From Amyelois transitella (taxonomy: Eukaryota > Arthropoda > Insecta > Lepidoptera > Pyralidae): a stretch of 64,000 nt of DNA. Positions 13,501-23,455 of this stretch are shown in pieces. A program made the translations under genes and the position numbers. The stretch is taken from the NCBI RefSeq assembly GCF_032362555.1, contig NC_083535.1, forward strand, positions 1,054,001-1,118,000. Reading direction: 5' to 3'. Positions within the stretch are counted from its first letter, which is position 1; each line of letters opens with the position of its first letter. The notes below the pieces were generated by a model, which made no database searches, was not told the DNA's origin, and saw nothing but the letters and a program-made list of their open reading frames with translations.

Positions 13501-14750
13501 TAAACAATAAAGCTAGGTATTTAATGAACGCTTTTCCCTGTATTTTATACATACGATCAATCAGATTGATAACTGAACTAAGCTTACATTTTTTTTAATA
13601 TATTAATAGTATTGACGTAGGGCTTAATAAAGTCATGAACACTGCGCATGGAGTGAAAGTATAGGTACATAGCGTGTTTAAGCGTTACAATGGGCTAAGA
13701 CGTCATTTAATTATTTTTTTAAATTAAATAACTCATTATACCTTACGCCAAACCATTCCTTATCCTGTCACTCAATTTTAAACAAATTGTAATTAAATGC
13801 TGTGTTTATACTTTAATATGACTTATTCATTGCATAATAAATCATTCATTCCTTCATTGAACCACCGACTTATCAGACCAAATCGCTCGAACTTTTAATC
13901 TGTGATGAATACAAATTATAATAATTAATATACCTACGTTTGTTCCAGCACGGAAAGCGGTTGGGACAACCCCTTCCGTCCCGACGGCGACTTGAGTCGC
14001 GAAGCTGACGAGATAGTCTCCCTGATCAAGGGTGGGAAACCCATCACCCCCACGCCCCCCGCGGCCGCCCCCCAGCTGCCGGCCGACGAAGAGGTGGAGA
14101 AGTCTCATGCGAATAATGTCAACGTAAGTCTAGTGTAATTATCTTATATAGTTAGGCTTATAAACTTGGTCTTCTTCTTTTATATACATATATTCACGTC
14201 TATATCCCTTGCGGGGTAGACAGAGCCAACCGTCTTGAAGAGACTGATAGGCCACGTTTAGCTGTTTGGCATTACGATGGAATTGAGATTCAAGTAAGAA
14301 GTTGCTATTTGAATCTACGAGTAAACTCTATCGTTAAGATGCTGAATGTGGCCTATGAGGGTTTTTAAGACTATTGGCTCTGTCTACCCCGCAAGGGATA
14401 TAGACGTGTTATATGTTTGTATGTGTCAGGAACCACACGGCACAACCGTTATTATATTGAATTTTGATACAATTTTGGCAGCAAAACTCAAATTGACCGT
14501 ATAATATTGCTTCATCTAAACAGTAAACACGTTTCTATTACAGGCATCTCCTACTTCGCCGCAGACCAAAGTCGGCAGCCCGGTTCAGAGCACGCCCAAA
14601 GCCATGAACGGCACCAAGAACGGCGGCGCGGTTCCCGAAGCCCGACCTGGGCAGGTGGAGGTCCACCGCACGCTGCCCCCGGAGCCCCAGCAGCCGGAAC
14701 ACGTCACCATCAAGAAGAAGCCGAAATGCAAGTGCTGCGTTATACAGTAA
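7347..14750 (+). CDS. Paralemmin-like CaaX protein, C-terminal three coding exons
   Basis: Three exons splice in frame: 7347-7511, 13949-14123 and 14544-14750, all with AG/GT borders and compatible phases. They encode about 181 residues and a stop. The protein is hydrophilic and Pro/Ala/Lys-rich, has a conserved-looking block SGWDNPFRPDGDLSREADE, and ends KKKPKCKCCVIQ. The last four residues form a CaaX prenylation box and the adjacent cysteines are likely palmitoylation sites, so the product should be anchored to the inner plasma membrane. Vertebrate paralemmins end in a very similar KK..CKCC-x-x-x tail, hence the name; the rest is too short to prove orthology. The N-terminal coiled-coil exons expected of the family are not in the window. 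The first exon opens in mid-codon, so translation starts upstream, or at the ATG at 7477 in a short isoform. Confidence 0.65.
7536..7802 (+). repeat. Family A SINE-like repeat, full length (reference copy)
   Basis: The unit runs from GTGCCGTATGGTTCCCGGCA, in which GTGCCG and CGGCAC can pair as a terminal hairpin, through GGATGTCGTAAAAGGCGA, GGGCTAGCAACCTGTCAC, GGCTCTGTTTACCCCGCAAG and ATATAGACGTGA to (TATG)n. More than 30 copies of varying length occur in the window in both orientations. No clear pol III B box was found, so the class (SINE or LINE 3' end) is inferred from the uniform start and the tail. Confidence 0.85.
7948..8093 (+). mobile_element. Family B LINE 3' fragment
   Basis: It contains GAGCTTACATGAAGAG, AATGTGGATGAAGCGAAAGA and a TTTATGTATGTA tail, inserted inside the exon A-derived array. 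Confidence 0.7.
8110..8180 (+). pseudogene. Decayed duplicate of paralemmin-like exon A
   Basis: About 70 bases align with the start of exon A and keep its frame: SERVKGRVSFYQGAQYQC against SERAKVRVSFYQGAQPQC. An AG precedes it (TATGTAG) but lacks a good pyrimidine tract, and the frame hits a stop after CNV. A weak donor (TTG|GTAATC) exists. It is either a dead tandem exon or, less likely, an alternative exon. Confidence 0.6.
8400..8948. other. Intronic AT-rich sequence
   Basis: No recognisable gene or repeat was seen. Confidence 0.4.
8949..9212 (+). repeat. Family A SINE-like repeat
   Basis: Full length, from the head GTGCCGTATGG to a CATACATATATGTATG tail. Confidence 0.8.
9441..9637 (+). 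mobile_element. Non-autonomous Helitron, type 1
   Basis: TC start at 9441, terminal hairpin GCGGACGAAGTCGCGGGC, CTAG at 9634-9637, inserted between A and T. Confidence 0.85.
9735..9992 (+). repeat. Family A SINE-like repeat
   Basis: Full length with a slightly shortened head (GTGCCGTGATTCCCGGCAC) and a TATG tail. Confidence 0.8.
9993..10495. other. Unassigned intronic sequence
   Basis: Open frames here show no family motif. A short family A block (CGTACGGGGTAGACAGG) lies near 10300. Confidence 0.35.
10496..10670. repeat. Two family A fragments head to head
   Basis: A plus-strand head (10496 to about 10578) is followed after a short spacer by an inverted middle block (AATCCCAAGTTCATAAGCCT onwards), giving an imperfect fold-back. 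Confidence 0.65.
10671..11029. other. Unassigned intronic sequence
   Basis: Nothing recognised. Confidence 0.35.
11030..11200 (+). mobile_element. Family B LINE 3' fragment
   Basis: It begins AATTAAGGACGTCCTGG, codes for the RNRRACMKRVMNVDEAKE region and ends GGGAAAGAGAGATGAC, lacking the ATGT tail. Confidence 0.8.
11305..11530 (+). repeat. Dispersed repeat, family D
   Basis: It carries CTGGATAGGAGCCTGGAGTG and the TTTTTACACGAAGCGACTCC block that recurs near 12780 and 63170. Confidence 0.55.
11600..12077. other. Unassigned intronic sequence
   Basis: No repeat or coding signal was recognised. Confidence 0.35.
12078..12337 (-). mobile_element. Non-autonomous Helitron, type 2
   Basis: Minus-strand element: TC start at 12337, body with AATAGACCATTTATCGAGGA, terminal CTAG at 12078. 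The hairpin is partly eroded. Confidence 0.8.
12583..12706 (+). mobile_element. Family B LINE 3' fragment
   Basis: Well-preserved final ~120 bases with the GCGTGATTTTATGTATGTA tail, directly followed by family D. Confidence 0.8.
12707..12870 (+). repeat. Dispersed repeat, family D
   Basis: It shows GAGAGTAGTCCAGGGAATGC and the ACCCATATTCGATCATGGTT block. Confidence 0.5.
12899..12957. repeat. 20-bp AT-rich tandem repeat, three copies
   Basis: The unit is close to CCATTATATATAGTTACTTA, with small changes between copies. Confidence 0.7.
13300..13500 (+). mobile_element. Non-autonomous Helitron, type 1
   Basis: TC start at 13300, hairpin and CTAG ending at 13500. Confidence 0.8.
13501..13948. 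other. Intron before exon B
   Basis: AT-rich; nothing recognised beyond the acceptor TTCCAG at 13943-13948. Confidence 0.4.
13949..14123 (+). CDS. Paralemmin-like gene, exon B
   Basis: It joins exon A in phase to make STESGWDNPFRPDGDLSRE and continues with a Pro/Ala-rich stretch to HANNVN; donor AAC|GTAAGT at 14124. GC-rich codon use contrasts with the flanks and supports real coding sequence. Confidence 0.75.
14183..14450. repeat. Two family A copies fused head to head
   Basis: A minus-strand 3' half (14183 to about 14305) is joined to a plus-strand 3' half (about 14306-14425), followed by a fragment reading AACCACACGGCAC, so both outer edges are tails. Confidence 0.65.
14544..14750 (+). 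CDS. Paralemmin-like gene, terminal exon C with CaaX box
   Basis: Acceptor TTACAG at 14538-14543. The exon codes for 68 residues starting ASPTSPQTKVGSPVQ, rich in Pro, Gln and Lys, and ends CKCCVIQ then TAA at 14748. Confidence 0.75.
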   Translation, partial: ASPTSPQTKVGSPVQSTPKAMNGTKNGGAVPEARPGQVEVHRTLPPEPQQPEHVTIKKKPKCKCCVIQ

Positions 14751-16861
14751 TCAATTTAAATGTGTTTAGTGTTGCCCGGTTATCGATAGAACGATGTCGA
14801 TAGATTTGGATAGATAATGCAGTTGTTAAACTCGTCGAAAAGTGTTGTATTCGCGAACGTTGAAAAGGCATATGGTTCGTTCTTATCTCTTCGTGTCTAG
14901 GGTTAAATGATGGGTTAAAAAGGATAAGTTGAGATATATACGTTCGTTCGTGACTATAGCCCCTCTTTTTGCATAATGCTACATATTGAAACATAAATAT
15001 AAAGATAGAATGAAAATGTTACCGACCTACGTGGAGATTTTATGTCAATTTGCCAAAACATTCGTATATTGGCGTCGAATACATCTGGTGTACGCCTTAT
15101 TATATGGATTTATGAATGTATGATGTAATTTGGGAAAAAGAGGCCCGGACTCTTTCCTAATGTTGAAAAATCTGGATAAAATGCAAGGGGAACGGTAGCC
15201 AAATCATTTGCTATTGGAATTTTTACTACTCCACCGCAAATAATGATAGCTATCAAAATGTACGTTTTTTCTATCGATATCTAATGGCAACACTACAGAC
15301 CAATGACCACAGACATACATCTGATTAGATACCGCACCTTCACCTAAATAAACTTATTACATCACATTACTATTTTAACTAATTGATCGAGGATATTAGT
15401 ATTCGATCGCATTCGAAATAAGAAATCACGCTACAGTCTCATTAACCTAATTAATCGCTAATAGATCAATCAATTTTGATTAATTTTTGTTAGTTGTTGT
15501 GTATCTACATCACAGCGATAAGAGGCGGTCAACGAGAGAGATTGTAAGATAATTTATGTTGTATTATTTGTCAATTCACAATGATTTTAACATGGTGCAA
15601 TTATTTTATTCAATCATACCTAGTGAAGTGAATTCTCTCCTCATATTAACGTGTACTCAGATACACGTAATTATACATTTAATATCAAATTAATATCGCT
15701 TGAGCTTTACCGTAACAATAGTTATTCTCGTGGTAAATATAAACGTTTGTTGCGTCCTTCGTGTGGTATCTATCGAGTTGTATGTCTGCGCCAACACCAG
15801 TAACACTCACGCTTCATCAACAATTTTCCCCCACTCGGTGTTTACTCGGTGCTATTTCGTTTCAAGCTATCTCACACGTCTATGTGTTCAAACAAGTCTG
15901 GCCCTTTATCGCTTTGTCGGATTTTTAAACTTATAATGACCACACGGCAGTTTTTTCTCTACCTGTTTATTATTATTTTTTTTTTAAATATTAATATATA
16001 AGATCGTTTTTGATTTATTTTATGTCTAGGTTTTAAACTTTAGGGTACAAACTTGAGTATTTATGTTTAGCTAGTCTGAATGATTACGTTGACGGTTTAG
16101 TATTTCACGAGATATGAGAATTTTGCATGTGATTTTTTTTTTGTTTTAAATAATAAAATAAAAATATTTCTTGATCGTAAAATTCGACTAGAATCTCAGC
16201 CCGCTTTAATCTATGACCGCTTTGAGTGACACGACGCGACTACGACACTGGATTGTCGCGGAAATGCGTAGTGGGGCTTGTTCCATAGATTTTCATACAA
16301 GACAACGTGACGCTCAACGCGTTCAGAGACTAGCCTCGAGCGCGGCGCTATTTATCGAAGTTCTAATTATATCAAATTTTACAATTATTGCGACAAAATA
16401 AAATGAATATACATATATACCAATTCTGCTCATTTTAATCAATCGACGTTATGTCAGCGACATAGATTTGGAATCGTATAGTAATTTATTTAATAAATGT
16501 TCGTTTTATAGTTGAATCAGTGTTGAGTAATATTTAATCGAGCATAATTTAAATGTATATTTTTATATGTTTATTTATATTAAAAAAAAAGTATTATAAA
16601 TCCTACAGAATTGCTATCCGACTATTGGTTTATCAGATGATCTGTGGAGCTGTTTTCGTAGGCCTTAGCTTAATTTGTTACATATTTGTCAATCGATATA
16701 ATTATATTGCGATCAAATCGGGAAAAGAATTGAGTGCCTAGTGATTTGTTTATTTTATAACTTTGTACTATTTTCTTGTTACTGTGTAAATTTCTATGCA
16801 ATAAAGATATTACAAACAAACAAACAAACAGAATTGTCAGACAGAATTTGTATTTTTACAA

Positions 16862-17045
16862 ATACACATCAAATCGGAGATGTTCTGGCAACAGGTCAGT
16901 TCAAGAGCACCCGAAATCGACTAGTTTGCATAAAGAGAGTTATTAATGTGGATGAAGCGAAAGATGCAGTATGCAGGTATCGTGGCAAAGATGTGGTCTC
17001 TGCCTACCCCTCCGGGAGAGGCGTAATTTTATGTATGTATGTTTG
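16862..17045 (+). mobile_element. Family B LINE 3' fragment
   Basis: It encodes a recognisable C-terminal peptide (GQFKSTRNRLVCIKRVINVD) and ends in a TTATGTATGTATG tail. Confidence 0.8.
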
Positions 17046-18889
17046 TACTATACACGTAAAATACATTTGGGATACAACTCTATTGCAATGGGAGTAATCA
17101 CATGAGAATTAACACTAGAATTACAGAAAAGAGAATATTTATAAGTAAAGGTGAATACGATAATTACAAACGGTGAATGTGTTCGAGTTGTATATGTTCA
17201 GATATTACACACAATCGCTTATATTTTTCCTGGTTTGAACGTAATATAATATTTTTTTAATTAAGGTCTATGTCGTGTATTAGATCTAAGTATAAATATG
17301 TTTGTGCTGTTTTAATTTTGTTATACGCCCGATTGGAAGCTGCTCCGCAGATAAACGATAGAATTACGAATTAATGTTAAACTATTGTTAGTTTTCTCAT
17401 AGTACCCTACATTTTTCACGCTTGCGTCCGCACGCAATTGAGATTTTTTTTTACGTTACCAGATGTCGCCACTAAGGCGAATCAAGTCGCTTTGCTATTG
17501 GCCAAAGATTTGACATTTTTGATATGTCGTCAAATCAATATGACATCTAGCGCGATCTGGTAGCAGAAATAAAAACCTCATTTGTATTTTCAATGATTGT
17601 AAGATGCCACTAGCCATTTCGCGCCGGTTTGAATTGCGCCTATTTTTATTTACTTTTTATCATCGTAAGACTGTGTTTCGTTTTGACTATAAATTGTAAG
17701 TTATGGGTTTAATATATTTTAGTGAGGCGTAGAAGTGGCCAGTGGCATTCTGTTCTATTTTTGAATTTGGTGATTGTTTGAAAACTGAGGGAATGATTAT
17801 CGTTTAAAAATAGATTGTCATAGATATCGAACGAGTTTTTTAAAGTTGGAATAGTCACCAAATTTGAAAATCGCACCCTAGTAGTTCTGAATACTACAGC
17901 GCAATGCTGGTAGGATGGCGGCAGCTAGTATCTGTGTTACTGTGACTACAATTTTTCTTTATGTTAGAAATAGTTATCAATAAAATTATTTAGAAATACT
18001 ATGAAAGTATTTTTGCTTCAATTCCAATTCTATAACATAGTGTACTCATTACGTAGAAGGCAACTTGAAGCGAATTTATGATTGTCATGGCTAAGATCGT
18101 GTGTAAAGACGGCTAAGAGGTAGTTCCCTTCTGGAAGGAATAGAGAACTAGATAGTTAAGAAATATGATAGGTAGTGATTTTGATTTGTTGTCTAAATTA
18201 TTTTTTCTAGTAGGTTTTGTAATGCGCGGGATACGTGGGAGTATCGGGGCGACTAAAACGATTATGAGAAATTACAAGCACCATTTCGCTATACAAATTT
18301 ACCGAAGATAACATAGAGCCATCATCAGAGTATTGTGACTTTGATTTTTGGATTTATAGATACTGAGAATATAACTTGGACATAGCAGACACAGACAATG
18401 TTATGTAATTGATCCACAGAAAAAATAAACTTTGTATAGAGAAATTGTTGGCTGAACTATAATGACGCCTGCAGCGAGAATGTAAAGTACTTGTCTTATA
18501 AAAGAAATGTTAAAAATATCTTTGCGAATGCCAAGAGTCGATTCTATAAATTACAAATTGTTGTCAAATGTCAAACTGTATATATAAATAATAGCTTGGC
18601 TTGGTGTATAGTATATTTCAACTTTGCGATATGCTTTTAATTGGATTCGTAGCGAGTACTCGGAATTCAAATTGAAATTGTATTAGTAATAATTCTGTGT
18701 TAATTCAGACTATGATGACGCCTCTTTTTGATTTGTTCAATCGTCATTTTAAATAGTAAGGAATATTTTCTCATTGCCTATTGATTTAATCGATACATTT
18801 ACAGCATGTAACCATGCACTAATATTTCCTTGTTGCGCGGCTGTTACATGCAAACGTTCGTGTAATGGCTCGGCGCCCTATGACTTTTT

Positions 18890-19010
18890 TATTTATTGGC
18901 TTCAAGAACTATTTATTGGCTTCAAGAACTATTTATTGGCTTCAATAACTATTAATTGGCTTCAAAAACTATTTATTGGCTTCAAAAACTATTTATTGGC
19001 TTCAAGAACA
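18890..19010 (+). repeat. 20-bp tandem repeat, six copies
   Basis: The unit TATTTATTGGCTTCAAGAAC is repeated with point changes. Because 20 is not a multiple of three, the frame cycles and yields the repeated FIGFKNYLLAS / WLQ peptides in the local ORF. Confidence 0.85.
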
Positions 19011-20215
19011 GAACCTGCTACGAATCCCTGTAGGTCCACACAAGCCAGCGAAGCGGCATTGTTGTTAGCACGTCTACGAGGCAAATCTAGATCATTTGCA
19101 GTAGTGTTTAGACCTTTAAGCGAGCGTCCACTTACTATCAGATAGTTACATTTTAAGGAAGGCTTTGTAACGTTTTTGACAGTTTAATTTTTATCCTATC
19201 TGCATAATAGAACCTGATTCTTTTGAAGATTTAAGTTCAAATACTTGTGAGTACTCGGCTGTAGGTATTTTGTAATTCATTAGAGCGCTTTTAACATCAT
19301 GTAACAGTTTGGCAAAAAGGGTGATAGGATAAACGATTATAAAAAAAGAAAACCCATGCGAAGCATTTAAACGAACACGTGCAATTATTATAATAACTAT
19401 TATTTATTTTTATCGTGACATCATCATCACGCGGCTGAAACAGACCCTTTTATAAACACCCTTTTTGAAAAACTGTTTTTTTTATTATTTGACTTTTCAA
19501 AAATTTATATTTATTTTGGGCACAAGTATTGGTCCGAATAATTCCTATTTATTATAATGTCATTGTAGTAATAAAATCAAGGGGTCATCGCTCGCTGTTT
19601 TATATATTTGGTTCTTGTTTTCTTTGTTCACGAACATATTTTATTTCTTTTAAAAACTAACTGCTCTTACCCATGATAATATTACTTCAATCGAATGTAT
19701 GTAATTATGTAAAATATGTATGTGTAATAAAAAGAAAATATATATACTTCATGAAAATCATTAAAGCGAAAGTATGTTCCTTAATAAAGTCTTTTATTTA
19801 TGAGTAAAATTCTGGCATTATGGTTCTATATTTTCATTCATGGGTGACTAAACATCATATATTTCAATTCATCACGACGTACATTATAAAATTATTAATT
19901 TAAGTAAATGTTGCATTATATATTGTACTCTTATTTCCATTGTGTTACAATTTAGCTATGTGTAATACAAATTTATATGACATATTTGTATAAAATATTT
20001 ACTTTCTTATTATTGTCAATCAATGAATATGTACAAATCAATGACATTGTAATTATTTATATTAAATCTTTAAAGGCGATGAAATGCGTTTTATGTTTAG
20101 ATATAGTCTCTCTGGGGAAGCCCGGGGTCCGTATATCTGATCCAATTTGTTCTCCTGTCGTTGAAATTTCAGAAAATCCTCGCTACTTTATCCTTCATGT
20201 TCCTTGAACCTCCAT

Positions 20216-20436
20216 ACATACATATAGTCACATCTATATCCCTTACGGGGTAGACAGAGCCAATAGTCCAGAAAAGACTGAATGGCCACGTTCAGCTGCT
20301 CGGCTTAATGATGGAATTGAGATCCAAATAGTGACGCAATTTTATAAGCCTATCCCTTAGTCGCCTTTTACGACATCCATGGGAAAGAGATGGAGTGGTC
20401 TTATTCTTTTTTGTTTTGTATTTGTGCCGGGAACCA
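20216..20436 (-). repeat. Family A SINE-like repeat
   Basis: Nearly full length with a small internal deletion near 20335. Confidence 0.8.
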
Positions 20437-20561
20437 CACGGTCCTCCGCCAAGTTCTCCAAAAACTGGGCGTGTGAAATACACATGACTTCATGCGCCCA
20501 GTAAAATCGAGGTAAACGAATTTTTACATTATCTTGTTCACAATACGCAGCAGTAGTACAG

Positions 20562-20700
20562 CCCTCGTAACATGGTATGTGCGACGTTCTTATCGCGCGA
20601 AAAACTAGCGCTGTTTCGCTCTTCATCATGACGTGGAAACGGGACAGCGATATATTTTCGGGCGTCAAAAACGGCGTCGCGCGTGCCATAATACGGGGTC
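20562..20700. mobile_element. Fold-back MITE-like hairpin element
   Basis: Imperfect inverted ends (CCTCGTAACATGGTATGTGC against the complement of GCGTGCCATAATACGGGG) flank a core with CTGTTTCG and CGGGACAGCG that can also pair. The core resembles the element at 21139-21264. Confidence 0.5.
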
Positions 20701-21138
20701 TGACCTCGAAACGTGGCGGAGGGTGTAATTCAACACACTAGCATGAGAGACGGAGGTGATACTGTTTTTCTAAAAGTTGGGGTAAATAACAAAACAACAA
20801 TTACAAAATTACACATATATTTCCATAAAATATAACAATAATCATAAAAATAAAAAAAAAATTATCTACATGGTAAACTAAATGTACATTGACAAGGTAC
20901 ATTCATCAAACATTTGAAGACATCGATTGGAATTTAATACAGAAAATTATTTGTTTACGGTCGAATATAATTTTCCATTCCGTTTAACCAAATGGAAAGC
21001 GACACACTATTTTACAATTTGGGAAATTTTGACTGACATAGAAAACACATTTATAATAGTTTCTCTAAAAATATTCAATCATGTCAAGTGAACATATCTA
21101 AAATGTATTGGTTCAGAATGAAGTCAAAATGAGCCCTC

Positions 21139-21264
21139 CCAGCGGGCTAGAATGACACGCGCTGCGTAGGCGCTGCGATGGACTATCGCCGTTTCGCTTC
21201 TAATTATGACGTGAAACGAGACAGCAATAGTTTATCCGTCGCGCTCGTCATACTAGCCCGCTGG
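21139..21264. mobile_element. MITE-like hairpin with 24-bp terminal inverted repeats
   Basis: The ends read CCAGCGGGCTAGAATGACAC and, on the opposite strand, CCAGCGGGCTAGTATGACGA. The interior (CTATCGCCGTTTCG and CGAGACAGCAATAG) is also near-complementary, so the whole 126 bp folds back. No target duplication is clear. GC content is far above the surroundings. Confidence 0.6.
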
Positions 21265-21489
21265 ATTTATAGACAAGGCTATAGCAAAATTATGTACTAA
21301 TTTTCACACTATATTTGTCTATTCTGCGTAGGATGTGCTCTTTATTTTGTAGACCCACAGTCTTAAAGTTAACTTTAGGCCGTTATTATTTTACCAATAA
21401 GGCATGTGGAAAAGATGGGTAACGTCGTGGTATTCTATAAGTGTAACTTATTACTAAAAATTTACGAATAGTTTACTAAGATATTAATG

Positions 21490-21660
21490 TTTAATGGCGA
21501 GTCCGTCTATTACAAATTGAATTAATATAAAAATAGACCGTGAGCCATAGATACTTTCCTCTGACCTCCATGACCCTGTTGACAGAGGAACCCAACCAAT
21601 ATTGTATTGGACTGAAGTTATCTGAATGTGCTGTCCTCACGATGTTTTTTCTTACAGTAA
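21490..21660 (-). repeat. Dispersed repeat, family D
   Basis: It contains CCATGACCCTGTTGACAGAG and the CAATATTGTATTGGAC block in minus orientation. Confidence 0.45.
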
Positions 21661-23050
21661 GACCATTTGTTATCATCCAAAAAAATAATGACGTAGGTAA
21701 ATAAACGAATATATTCGTTAATTGATTCCAAATTAAATATTATCGAGTAATACATTATTAAAAAAAACTGTGTTATGAAAAAAATAAATGATATGGCCGC
21801 TAATTATATTAACATCAACTTAAAAAATAAAATATTCGAAAATTGGATTGTCATGTAAAACTACCTACTATGTTTTGATGAAATTTCTTTAAGACAAAAA
21901 CTTAATAAATGTCTAAAAGTATGTAAAAATAAGTAAAGGATCTATAACAACAGTACTAGCAAACTGTCACGGCTTCGCCTGCGGTAGATACATAGGCTTA
22001 TAACACCCGCAGATAAAGTACCTTTTTAACGTTGAAATGATTCTCATAATCGGTTCAGTAGCTCGGTTTAACACCAATAAGGTTTAAACCTTAATCAATA
22101 AAAATAACAAACTTTACATCTATAACATTACTAGGTAGGTATAATAAAGGTTAGAAAATTCTGATTTTTACATTTAGATATAGTATACAAGTCGAATTTA
22201 TTACATATACATACATTACAAATTGTTAATTGATATTTGTATATCGGGAGAAAGTTTCATAACAATTTTGCAAGAGTAGAGTACATATTAATTTTAACTA
22301 TTTATTTTATAATTCTTTAGAGAAAAATAATAGAGAAAAGAGATGAATGGAGTAAGCTCCAATTAATTCCACCGACAAGAGTTAGCTCTTAAATTTAAAA
22401 AGAAGAGTACATAATATATTGTGATGCTATACCCACACATTTTATAAAGATTAAGGTCACATTTAGGATTCTATAAACATTTAAAAAATGTTACAAAAAC
22501 ATTACAGGAAGATCATTTAAAACGTTAATATTCTACGGTAAATGATTCACATCGGTTTTAATATTTTAAATAGAGAACGCCTGCGCGTAAACAAAATATC
22601 GTGTTTATTCCCGTTCCCGCGGGAATGTTGGGAAATCCTCTTTTAGTGCGTCTTATATGGAACTTCATATGTTAACGAAAGAGTATTATATATTATGTAT
22701 AAATATAAAGTTCCGTCAACCGATTCGACTCGATGTGTTTCAAAAACTCTCTATATTCAAGTCCGATGTGACTCATTTACTGAATATTGCACAATTATAC
22801 GAATTAGACAGTTACATATGTCAATAAATGCTTACAAATACATTAAGTCGTGTATAATAAGGTCCACACAAATATCTGGTTCAGTAATAGATACTAAGCT
22901 TTACTTCAATAATTTTTTTAAAATATAATTCAAAATATACTTAAAAAATAAATGAAAATACCGCGCTTACAAATCAAGCATGCAACAAAACGTAAGTGAA
23001 ATTAAAAAATAACGACTTTTGTCTTTGCATACCTTGTCAGGTAATACATT
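21661..23050. other. AT-rich region downstream of TBC1D13
   Basis: No repeat family or coding exon was recognised. Part of it may be the TBC1D13 3' UTR. Confidence 0.35.
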
Positions 23051-23108
23051 TAATTTATTTCCTATCTATCTATATATAATATAATATAGATAGATAGGAA
23101 ATAAATTA
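23051..23108. repeat. Perfect 25-bp inverted repeat (hairpin)
   Basis: Arms 23051-23075 and 23084-23108 are exact reverse complements around an 8-base loop. It lies about 220 bp past the TBC1D13 stop codon, so it may be transcribed in the 3' UTR. Confidence 0.9.
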
Positions 23109-23328
23109 GGAAATATTGTTAACACAACATAAAAAGTAAAAGCTTATGTTATATGTCCTTATAACATATCAATTTTGTATGGAAATTATATTTTAACCAA
23201 AAAAAAAAATTCTTTACGTCATTATGACAATCTGTACCAAAAAATTTCATTGGTTTGACATATTTATCGGTCACATATTAAACCTTTTATACAAAAATTG
23301 TACAAACTCGGCGGTAGGTATTGTTATT

Positions 23329-23455
23329 TTACCTGTCTCTGCCTGATATTTTGACAGCTTTGTTCAATATTAAGGATACGTCCATCGGCGGGAAGTTTTG
23401 TAGTAACTTGACGTTTGATGCGAAATCACCGCTAAGTAGGTTATCTCTCACCAAT
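23329..23455 (-). CDS. TBC1D13: TBC1D13 exon 9 (C-terminus)
   Basis: Codes for LVRDNLLSGDFASNVKLLQ and so on to KISGRDR, then stop. The stop overlaps a donor-like AG|GTAAAA, so a longer spliced form cannot be excluded. Confidence 0.85.

Larger units (their letters stand above)
14751..19900 (+). other. Probable long 3' UTR / downstream region of the CaaX gene
   Basis: Five kilobases of mostly unique AT-rich sequence with one LINE fragment (16862-17045). AATAAA hexamers lie near 17978 and at about 19773 (CTTAATAAAGTC); either could end the transcript. No further splice-bounded coding exon was found; local ORFs such as 18774-19145 come from tandem repeats. Confidence 0.4.

Noticed and set aside
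17455..17575. Possible MITE with ends GTTACCAGATGTCGCC and an inverted GCTACCAGAT
   Set aside because: Inverted ends match only over short stretches and no target duplication is visible.
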